Positions 53,059-64,000 of a stretch of DNA of 64,000 bases are shown here, piece by piece (position 1 is the first letter of the stretch; the number at the start of each line of letters is the position of its first letter). The notes under the pieces were generated by a model. The model searched no databases and was not told the DNA's origin. It was given only the letters and a program-made list of their open reading frames with translations. The translations under genes were made by a program, and so were the position numbers. The stretch is from Archivesica marissinica (taxonomy: Eukaryota > Mollusca > Bivalvia > Venerida > Vesicomyidae), in contig CM026403.1 of the NCBI GenBank assembly GCA_014843695.1, positions 46,728,287 to 46,792,286 of the forward strand, in the 5' to 3' direction.

Positions 53059-54058
53059 NNNNNNNNNNNNNNNNNNNNNNNNNNNNNNNNNNNNNNNNNN
53101 NNNNNNNNNNNNNNNNNNNNNNNNNNNNNNNNNNNNNNNNNNNNNNNNNNNNNNNNNNNNNNNNNNNNNNNNNNNNNNNNNNNNNNNNNNNNNNNNNNNN
53201 NNNNNNNNNNNNNNNNNNNNNNNNNNNNNNNNNNNNNNNNNNNNNNNNNNNNNNNNNNNNNNNNNNNNNNNNNNNNNNNNNNNNNNNNNNNNNNNNNNNN
53301 NNNNNNNNNNNNNNNNNNNNNNNNNNNNNNNNNNNNNNNNNNNNNNNNNNNNNNNNNNNNNNNNNNNNNNNNNNNNNNNNNNNNNNNNNNNNNNNNNNNN
53401 NNNNNNNNNNNNNNNNNNNNNNNNNNNNNNNNNNNNNNNNNNNNNNNNNNNNNNNNNNNNNNNNNNNNNNNNNNNNNNNNNNNNNNNNNNNNNNNNNNNN
53501 NNNNNNNNNNNNNNNNNNNNNNNNNNNNNNNNNNNNNNNNNNNNNNNNNNNNNNNNNNNNNNNNNNNNNNNNNNNNNNNNNNNNNNNNNNNNNNNNNNNN
53601 NNNNNNNNNNNNNNNNNNNNNNNNNNNNNNNNNNNNNNNNNNNNNNNNNNNNNNNNNNNNNNNNNNNNNNNNNNNNNNNNNNNNNNNNNNNNNNNNNNNN
53701 NNNNNNNNNNNNNNNNNNNNNNNNNNNNNNNNNNNNNNNNNNNNNNNNNNNNNNNNNNNNNNNNNNNNNNNNNNNNNNNNNNNNNNNNNNNNNNNNNNNN
53801 NNNNNNNNNNNNNNNNNNNNNNNNNNNNNNNNNNNNNNNNNNNNNNNNNNNNNNNNNNNNNNNNNNNNNNNNNNNNNNNNNNNNNNNNNNNNNNNNNNNN
53901 NNNNNNNNNNNNNNNNNNNNNNNNNNNNNNNNNNNNNNNNNNNNNNNNNNNNNNNNNNNNNNNNNNNNNNNNNNNNNNNNNNNNNNNNNNNNNNNNNNNN
54001 NNNNNNNNNNNNNNNNNNNNNNNNNNNNNNNNNNNNNNNNNNNNNNNNNNNNNNNNNN
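53059..54058. other. Assembly gap, exactly 1000 N
   Basis: The run of N is exactly 1000 bases, typical of a placeholder for a gap of unknown size. SAT3b lies on both sides in the same orientation. Apparent open frames that cross it on the - strand are meaningless. Confidence 0.99.
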
Positions 54059-57000
54059 TAGTAACGGATTCATCTAGTAACGTACACATCTAGAAACGTA
54101 TTCATCTAGCAACGGATTCATCTAACAACGGATTCATCTAGTAACGGATTCATCTAGTAACGGATTCATATAGTAACGTACATATCTAGAAACGTATTCA
54201 TCTAGTAACGGATTCATCTAACAACGGATTCATCTAGGGTTTGTGTTTTTTTGGTTTTGTGGTTTTGTAATGGATTCATCTACCAACGGATTCATCTAGT
54301 AACGGATTAATTTAGTAACGCATTCATCTAACAACGGATTCATCTAACAACGGATTCATCTAGTAACGGATTCATATAGTAACGGATTCATCTAACAACG
54401 GATTCATCTAGTAATGGATTCATCTAGTAACAGATTCATCTAGTAACGTATTCATCCAACAACGGATTCATCTAGTAACGGATTCATCTAGTAACGTATT
54501 CATCTAGTAACGTATTCATCTAACAACGGATTTATCTAGTAACGGATTCATCTAGTAATGTATTCGTTTAGTAACGGATTCATCTATTAACGGATTAATC
54601 TAACAACGGAGACATCTAGTAAGGCATTCATCTTGTAACGTATTCATCCAACAACGGATTCATCTAGTAACGGATTCATCTAGTAACGGATTCATCTAGT
54701 AACCTATTCATCTAACAACGGATTCATCTAACAACGGATTCATCTAGTAACGGATTCATCTAGTAACGTATTCTTCTAGTAACGGATTCATCTATTAACG
54801 GATTCATCTAACAACGGAGACATCTAGTAACGGATTCATCTAACAACGGATTCATCTAGTAACGGATTCATCTAGTAACGTATTCATCGAGAAACGTACT
54901 CATCTAGTAATTGATTCATCTAACAACGGATTCATCTAACAACGGACTCATCTAGTAACGGATTCATCTAACATCGGATTCATCTAGTAACGGATTCATC
55001 TAACAACGGATTCACCTAACAACGGATTCATCTAGTAACGGATTCATCTAGTAACGTTTTCATCAAACAACGGATTCATCTAACAATGGATTCACCTAGT
55101 AACGGATTCATCTAACAACGGATTCATCTAGTAACGGATTCATCTAGTAATGTATTCGTCTAGTAACGGATTCATCTATTAACGGATTAATCTAACAACG
55201 GAGACATCTAGTAAGGCATTCATCTAGTAACGTAATCATCCAACAACGGATTCATCTAGTAACGGATTCATCTAGTAACGGATTCATCTAGTAACCTATT
55301 CATCTAACAACGGATTCATCTAACAACGGATTCATCTAGTAACGGATTCATCTAGTAACGTAATCTTCTAGTAACGGATTCATCTATTAACTGAATCATC
55401 TAACAACGGAGACATCTAGTAACGGATTCATCTAACAACGGATTCATCTAGTAACGGTTTCATCTAGTAACGTATTCATCGAGAAACGTATTCATCTAGT
55501 AATTGATTCATCTAACAACGGATTCATCTAACAACGGACTCATCTAGTAACGGATTCACCTAACATCGGATTCATCTTGTAACGGATTCATCTAACAACG
55601 GATTCACCTAACAACGGATTCATCTAGTAACGGATTCATCTAGTAACGGATTCATTAAACAACGGATTCATCTAACAATGGATTCACCTAGTAACGGATT
55701 CCTCTAACAACGGATTCATCTAGTAACGGATTCCTCTAGTAACGGATTCATCTAATAACGGATTCCGGATTGATCTGGTAACGGATTCATCTAGTAGCGG
55801 ATTCTTCTTGTAACGGATTCATCTAGTAACGGATTCCGGATTCATCTAGTAACGGATTCATCTAGTAACGAATTCATCTAGTAACGGATTCATCTAGAAA
55901 CGGATTCCTATAGTAATGGATCCATCTAGTAACGGATTCATCTAGAAACGGATTCATATAGTAACGGATCCATCTAGTAACGGATTCATCTAGCTACGGA
56001 TTCATCTTGTAACGGATTCATCTAGTAACGGATTCATCTAGTAATGGAGTCCGGATTCATCTAGTAACGGATTCATCTAATAACGGATTCATCTAGTAAC
56101 GGAATCATCTAGAAACGGATTCATCTAGCAACGGATTCATTTGTAACGAATTCATCTAGAAACGGATTCATCTAGCAACGGATTCATCTTGTAACGAATT
56201 CATCTAGTAACGGATTCCGGATTCATCTAGTAACGGATTCATCTAGTAACGAATTCATCTAGTAACGGATTCATCTAGAAACGGATTCCTATAGTAATGG
56301 ATCCATCTAGTAACGGATTCATCTAGAAACGGATTCATATAGTAACGGATCCATCTAGTAACGGATTCATCTAGCTACGGATTCATCTTGTAACGGATTC
56401 ATCTAGTAACGGATTCATCTAGTAATGGAGTCCGGATTCATCTAGTAACGGATTCATCTAACAACGGATTCATCTAGTAACGGATTCATCTAGTAACGGA
56501 TTCATCTAACAACGGATTAATCTAGTAACGGATTCATCTAGTAAGGTATTCATCTAGCAACGGATTCATCTAAGAACGGATTCATCTAGTAGCGGATTTA
56601 TCTAACAACGGATTCATCTAGTAACGGATTCATCTACTAATGGATTCATCTAACAACGGATTCATCTAGTAACGTATTCATCTATTAACGGATTCATCTA
56701 GTAACGGATTCATCTAGTAACGGATTCATCTTGTAACGGATTCATATAGTAACGGATTCATCTAGTAACGGATTCCGGATTCATCTATTAACGGATTAAT
56801 CTTGAAACGGATTCATATAGTAACGGATCCATCTAGTAACGGATTCATCTAGAAACGGATTCATCTAGCAACGGAATCCGGATTCATCTGGTAACGGATT
56901 CATGTAGTAAGGGATTCATCTTGTAACGGATTCAACTAGTAACGGATTCATCTAGTAACGGAATCATCTTGTAACGGATTCATCTAGTAACGGATTCATC

Positions 57001-60000
57001 TAGTAACGGATTCATCTAGCAACGGATTCATCTAACAACGGATTCATCTAGTAACGGATTCATCTAGTAACGTACACATCTAGAAACGTATTCATCTAGC
57101 AACGGATTCATCTAACAACGGATTCATCTAGTAACGGATTCATCTAATAACGGATTCATCTAGTAACGGATTCATCTAGTAACGGATTCATCTATCATAG
57201 GATTCATCTAGTAACGGATTCATCTAGTAACGGATTCATCTAGTAACGGATTCATCTAGTAACGGATTCATCTAGTAACGTATTCATCTAACAACGGATT
57301 CATCTAGTAACGGATTCATCTAGTAACGGATTCATCTAGTAATGTATTCGTCTAGTAACGGATTCATCTAACAACGGATTCATCTAGTAACGGATTCATC
57401 TAGTAACGGATTCATCTAGTAACGTATTCATCCAACAACGGATTCATCTAGTAACGGATTCATCTAGTAACGGATTCATCTAGTAACGTATTCATCTAAC
57501 AACGGATTCATCTAACAACGGATTCATCTAGTAACGGATTCATCTAGTAATGTATTCGTCTAGTAACGGATTCATCTATTAACGGATTAATCTAACAACG
57601 GAGACATCTAGTAAGGCATTCATCTAGTAACGTATTCATCAACAACGGATTCATCTAGTAACGGATTCATCTAGTAACGGATTCATCTAGTAACCTATTC
57701 ATCTAACAACGGATTCATCTAACAACGGATTCATCTAGTAACGGATTCATCTAGTAACGTATTCATCGAGAAACGTATTCATCTAGTAATTGATTCATCT
57801 AACAACGGATTCATCTAACAACGGACTCATCTAGTAACGGATTCATCTAACATCGGATTCATCTTGTAACGGATTCATCTAACAACGGATTCACCTAACA
57901 ACGGATTCATCTAGTAACGGATTCATCTAGTAACGTATTCATCAAACAACGGATTCATCTAACAATGGATTCACCTAGTAACGGATTCATCTAACAACGG
58001 ATTCATCTAGTAACGGATTCCTCTAGTAACGGATTCTCTCATCTAGTAACGGATTCCGGATTGATCTGGTAACGGATTCATCTAGTAACGGATTCTTCTT
58101 GTAACGGATTCATCTAGTAACGGATTCCGGATTCATCTAGTAACGGTTTCATCTAGTAACGGATTCATCTAATAACGGATTCATCTAGTAACGGATCATC
58201 TAGAACGGATTCATCTAGCAACGGATTCATTTGTAACGAATTCATCTAGAAACGGATTCATCTAGCAACGGATTCATCTTGTAACGAATTCATCTAGTAA
58301 CGGATTCCGGATTCATCTAGTAACGGATTCATCTAGTAACGAATTCATCTAGTAACGGATTCATCTAGAAACGGATTCCTATAGTAATGGATCCATCTAG
58401 TAACGGATTCATCTAGAAACGGATTCATATAGTAACGGATCCATCTAGTAACGGATTCATCTAGCTACGGATTCATCTTGTAACGGATTCATCTAGTAAC
58501 GGATTCATCTAACAACGGATTAATCTAGTACGGATTCATCTAGTAACGGATTCATCTAACAACGGATTCATCTAGTAACGGATTCATCTAGTAACGGATT
58601 CATCTTGTAACGGATTCATATAGTAACGGATTCATCTAGTAACGGATTCCGGATTCATCTATTAACGGATTCATCTAGAAACGGATTCATATAGTAACGG
58701 ATCCATCTGGTAACGGATTCATCTAGAAACGGATTCATCTAGCAACGGATTCCGGATTCATCTGGTAACGGATTCATGTAGTAAGGGATTCTTCTTGTAA
58801 CGGATTCAACTAGTAACGGATTCATCTAGTAACGGAATCATCTTGTAACGGATTCATCTAGTAACGGATTCATCTAGTAACGGATTCATCTAGCAACGGA
58901 TTCATCTAACAACGGATTCATCTAGTAACGGATTTATCTAGTAACGGATTCATCTAGTAACGTACACATCTAGAAACGTATTCATCTAGCAACGGATTCA
59001 TCTAACAACGGATTCATCTAGTAACGGATTCATCTAGTAACGGATTCATCTAGTAACGTACACATCTAGAAACGTATTCATCTAGTAACGGATTCATCTA
59101 ACAACGGATTCATCTAGTAACGGACTCATCTAGTAACCGATTCATCTTTCATAGGAATCATCTAGTAACGGATTCATCTAGTAACGGATTCATCTAGTAA
59201 GGGATTCATCTAGTAACGGATTAATTTAGTAACGCATTCATCTAACAACGGATTCATCTAGTAACGGATTCATCTAACAACGGATTCATCTAGTAACGGA
59301 TTCATCTAATAACGGATTCATCTAACAACGGATTCATCTAGTAACGGATTCATCTAGTAACATATTCATCTAGTAACGTATTCATCCAACAACGGATTCC
59401 TCTAGTAACGGATTCATCTAGTAACGGATTTATCTAGTAACGTATTCATCTAACAATGGATTCATCTAACAACGGATTCATCTAGTAACGGATTCATCTA
59501 GTAATGTATTCGTCTAGTAACGGATTCATCTATTAACGGATTAATCTAACAACGGAGACATCTAGTAAGGCATTCATCTAGTAACGTATTCATCCAACAA
59601 CGGATTCATCTAGTAACGGATTCATCTAGTAACGGATTCATCTAGTAACCTATTCATCTAACAACGGATTCATCTAACAACGGATTCATCTAGTAACGGA
59701 TTTATCTAGTAACGTATTCTTCTAGTAACGGATTCATCTATTAACGGATTCATCTAACAACGGAGACATCTAGTAACGGATTCATCTAACAACGGATTCA
59801 TCTAGTAACGGATTCATCTAGTAACGTATTCATCGAGAAACGTATTCATCTAGTAATTGATTCATCTAACAACGGATTCATCTAACAACGGATTCATCTA
59901 ACAACGGACTCATCTAGTAACGGATTCATCTAACATCGGATTCATCTTGTAACGGATTCATCTAACAACTGATTCACCTAACAACGGATTCATCTAGTAA

Positions 60001-63000
60001 CGGATTCATCTAGTAACGTATTCATCAAACAACGGATTCATCTAACAATGGATTCACCTAGTAACGGATTCATCTAACAACGGATTCATCTAGTAACGGA
60101 TTCCTCTAGTAACGGATTCATCTAATAACGGATTCCGGATTGATCTGGTAACGGATTCATCTAGTAACGGATTCTTCTTGTAACGGATTCATCTAGTAAC
60201 GGATTCCGGATTCATCTAGTAACGGTTTCATCTAGTAACGGATTCATCTAATAACGGATTCATCTAGTAACGGAATCATCTAGAAACGGATTCATCTAGC
60301 AACGGATTCATTTGTAACGAATTCATCTAGAAACGGATTCATCTAGCAACGGATTCATCTTGTAACGAATTCATCTAGTAACGGATTCCGGATTCATCTA
60401 GTAACGGATTCATCTAGTAACGAATTCATCTAGTAACGGATTCATCTAGAAACGGATTCCTATAGTAATGGATCCATCTAGTAACGGATTCATCTAGAAA
60501 CGGATTCATATAGTAACGGATCCATCTAGTAACGGATTCATCTAGCTACGGATTCATCTTGTAACGGATTCATCTAGTAACGGATTCATCTAGTAATGGA
60601 GTCCGGATTCATCTAGTAACGGATTCATCTAACAACGGATTCATCTAGTAACGGATTCATCTAACAACGGATTAATCTAGTAACGGATTCATCTAGTAAC
60701 GTATTCATCTAGCAACGGATTCATCTAAGAACGGATTCATCTAGTAGCGGATTTATCTAACAACGGATTCATCTAGTAACGGATTCATCTACTAATGGAT
60801 TCATCTAACAACGGATTCATCTAGTAACGTATTCATCTAGTAACGGATTCATCTAGTAACGGATTCATCTTGTAACGGATTCATATAGTAACGGATTCAT
60901 CTAGTAACGGATTCCGGATTCATCTATTAACGGATTCATCTAGAAACGGATTCATATAGTAACGGATCCATCTAGTAACGGATTCATCTAGAAACGGATT
61001 CATCTAGCAACGGATTCCGGATTTATCTGGTAACGGATTCATGTAGTAAGGGATTCTTCTTGTAACGGATTCAACTAGTAACGGATTCATCTAGTAACGG
61101 AATCATCTTGTAACGGATTCATCTAGTAACGGATTCATCTAGTAACGGATTCATCTAGCAACGGATTCATCTAACAACGGATTCATCTAGTAACGGATTC
61201 ATCTAGTAACGGATTCATCTAGTAACGTACACATCTAGAAACGTATTCATCTAGCAACGGATTCATCTAACAACGGATTCATCTAGTAACGGATTCATCT
61301 AGTAACGGATTCATCTAGTAACGTACACATCTAGAAACGTATTCATCTAGTAACGGATTCATCTAACAACGGATTCATCTAGTAACGGACTCATCTAGTA
61401 ACCGATTCATCTTTCATAGGATTCATCTAGTAACGGATTCATCAAACAACGGATTCATCAAACAATGGATTCACCTAGTAACGGATTCATCTAACAACGG
61501 ATTCATCTAGTAATGTATTCGTCTAGTAACGGATTCATCTATTAACGGATTAATCTAACAACGGAGACATCTAGTAAGGCATTCATCTAGTAACGTATTC
61601 ATCCAACAACGGATTCATCTAGTAACGGATTCATCTAGTAACGTATTCATCCAACAACGGATTCATCTAGTAACGGATTCATCTAGTAACGTATTCCTCT
61701 AGTAACGGATTCATCTAATAACGGATTCCGGATTGATCTGGTAACGGATTCATCTAGTAACGGATTCTTCTTGTAACGGATTCATCTAGTAGCGGATTCC
61801 GGATTCATCTAGTAACGGTTTCATCTAGTAAGGGATTCATCTAGTAACGGATTCATCTAGTAACGGAATCATCTAGAAACGGATTCATCTAGCAACGGAT
61901 TCATTTGTAACGGATTCATCTAGAAACGGATTCATCTAGCAACGGAATCATCTAGAAACGGATTCATCTAGCAACGGATTCCGGATTCATCTGGTAACGG
62001 ATTATTCTTGTAACGGATTCAACTAGTAACGGATTCATCTAGTAACGGAATCATCTTGTAACGGATTCAACTAGTAACGGATTCATCTAGTAACGGATTC
62101 ATCTAGCAACGGATTCATCTTACAACGGATTCATCTAGTAACGGATTCATCTAGTAACGGATTCATCTTGTAACGGATTCATCTAGTAACGGATTCATCT
62201 AGTAACGGATTCCGGATTCATCTAGTAACGGATTCATCTAGTAACGGATTCATCTAGTAACGGATTAATCTTGTAACGGATTCATCTAGTAACGGATCCA
62301 TCTAGTAACGGATTCATCTAGAAACGGATTCATCTAGCAACGGATTCCGGATTCATCCGGTAACGGATTCATCTAGTAACGGATTCTTCTTGTAACGGAT
62401 TCAACTAGTAAAGGATTCATCTAGTAACGGAAGCATCTTGTAACGGATTCATCTAGTAATGGATTCATCTAGTAACGGATTCATCTAGCAACGGATTCAT
62501 CTAACAACGGATTCATCTAGTAACGGATTCATCTAGTAACGGATTCATATAGTAACGTACATATCTAGAAACGTATTCATCTAGCAAAGGATTCATCTAA
62601 CAACGGATTCATCTAGTAACGGATTCATCTACTAATGGATTCATCTAGTAACGTACACATCTAGAAACGTATTCATCTAGTAACGGATTCCTCTAACAAC
62701 GGATTCATCTAGTAACAGACTCAGCTAGTAACCGATTCATCTGTCATAGGATTCATCTAGTAACGGATTAATTTAGTAACGGATTCATCTAACAACGGAT
62801 TCATCTATTAACGGATTCATCTAACAACGGAGACATCTAGTAACGGATTCATCTAGTAACGTATTCATCCAACAACGGATTAATCTAGTAACGGATTCAT
62901 CTAACAACGGAGTCATCTAACAACGGATTCATCTAGTAACGGATTCATCTAATAACGTATTCTTCTAGTAACGGATTCATCTATTAACGGATTCATCTAA

Positions 63001-64000
63001 CAACGGAGACATCTAGTAACGGATTCATCTAGTAACGTATTCATCCAACAACGGATTCATCTAGTAACGGATTCATCTAGTATCGGATTCATCTAGTAAC
63101 GTATTCATCTAACAACGGATTCATCTAACAACGGATTCATCTAGTAACGGATTCATATAGTAACGTATTCTTCTACTAACGGATTCATCTATTAACGGAT
63201 TCATCTAACAACGGAGACATCTAGTAACGGATTCATCTAACAACGGATTCATCTAGTAACTGATTCATCTAGTAACGTATTCATCGAGAAACGTATTCAT
63301 CTAGTAATGGATTCATCTAACAACGGATTCATCTAACAACGGACTCATCTAGTAACGGATTCACCTAACAACGGATTCATCTAGTAACGGTTTCATCTAG
63401 TAACGTATTCATCAAACAACGGATTCATCTAACAACGGATTCATCTAACAACGGACTCATCTAGTAACGGATTGATCTAACAACGGATTCATCTAGTAAC
63501 GTATTCATCAAACAACGGATTCATCTAACAACGGATTCATCTAACAGCGGATTCACCTAGTAACGGATTCATCTAGTAACTGATTCATCTAACAACGGAT
63601 TCATCTAACAACGGATTCATCTAGTAACGGATTGATCTAACAACGGATTCATCTAGTAACGGATTCATCTAACAACATATTCATCTAGTAACGGATTCAT
63701 CTAATAACGTATTCATCTAACAACGGATTAATCTAACAACGGATTCATCTAGTAACGGATTCTTCTAGTAACGTATTCATCTAGTAACGGATTCATCTAG
63801 TAACGGATTCATCTAACAACGGATTCATCTATTAACGGATTCATCTAGTAACGGATTAATCTAGTAACGTATTCATCTAGAAACGTATTCATCTAGTAAC
63901 GGATTTATCTAACAACGGATTCATCTAGTAACGGATTCAACTAGTAACGTATTCCTCTAGAAACGTATTCATCTAGTAACGGACTCATCTAACAACGGAT
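54059..64000. repeat. SAT3b continued to the window end
   Basis: The AACGG 16-bp satellite resumes after the gap and continues to the last base, so the array extends beyond the window. About 54070-60430 is the right copy of the macro-duplication that begins near 42010. The landmark TCCGGATTGATCTGG recurs at 55764, 58055, 60134 and 61727, mirroring the spacing of 43728, 46016 and 48082 on the left. No other feature or open frame is visible. Confidence 0.94.
54238..54266. other. Short GT-rich interruption in SAT3b
   Basis: After CATCTAG the array is interrupted by 29 nt made only of G and T, including a run of seven T, then resumes with GTAATGGATTC. It has no repeat in the window. It lies only 180 bp past the N gap, so a read-end or consensus artefact is a good alternative to a real insertion. 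Confidence 0.7.

Noticed and set aside
53048..54089. Two open frames of about 340 codons on the - strand
   Set aside because: They consist almost wholly of undetermined bases in the 1000-N gap.
633..64000. CENP-B box that would mark a centromeric satellite
   Set aside because: I looked for the TTCG....A..CGGG pattern in the SAT0, SAT1, SAT2 and SAT3 consensus units and did not see it. Centromere function cannot be judged from sequence alone.
633..64000. Telomeric repeats such as TTAGGG
   Set aside because: No tandem TTAGGG/CCCTAA runs were seen; CCCCTAG in SAT2 is a single element per 37-bp unit and not a telomere repeat.

Overview
This window looks like nuclear DNA from an animal and is almost entirely satellite DNA. 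I see no protein-coding gene that can be defended. About 62 kb of the 64 kb belongs to four tandem arrays lying side by side, and another 1 kb is a run of exactly 1000 N. Only about 0.8 kb at the left end is non-satellite. The clues to the organism are a tRNA-derived SINE with a V-domain-like central block and a second tRNA-like sequence with a SINE-like tail. From memory, these resemble elements common in molluscs, especially bivalves. I could not check this, so take 'metazoan, perhaps mollusc' as a guess.

Layout from left to right. Positions 1-358 are unique AT-rich DNA with no recognisable gene. Positions 359-614 hold a SINE bounded by a perfect 10-bp target-site duplication. Positions 633-1354 hold exactly 19 copies of a 38-bp repeat (SAT0). 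Positions 1384-1504 hold a degenerate tRNA-like sequence and a short SINE-like tail, cut off by the next array. Positions 1502 to about 13304 are a 37-bp satellite (SAT1, about 320 units) carrying a PstI-type CTGCAG site in most units, with a decayed 36-bp edge at 13305-13503. Positions 13504-16464 are a different 37-bp satellite (SAT2, about 80 units). Positions 16469-64000 are a 16-bp satellite (SAT3, about 2,900 units by length), interrupted by the N run at 53059-54058. SAT3 has a left subfamily whose monomers end in AACGT (to about 19420) and a right subfamily whose monomers end in AACGG (onward to the window end).

Within the arrays there are several levels of higher-order structure. Examples are a roughly 2.6-2.8 kb tandem duplication in SAT1, five copies of an 80-bp block in SAT3, a 421-bp spacing nested in a 3.1-3.2 kb repeat, a 503-bp exact-register tandem duplication, and a duplication offset by 12,036 bp whose second copy begins just after the N gap. 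These patterns fit expansion by unequal exchange or replication slippage. The stretches near the gap also carry irregular, error-like insertions and smoothed sequence that may be assembly artefacts.

Long open frames occur on the + strand of SAT1 because its unit has few stop codons and its length (37) is not a multiple of three. They are best read as by-products of the repeat. Nothing here forms a pathway or operon. The likely setting is heterochromatin, such as a pericentromeric, subtelomeric or interstitial satellite block.
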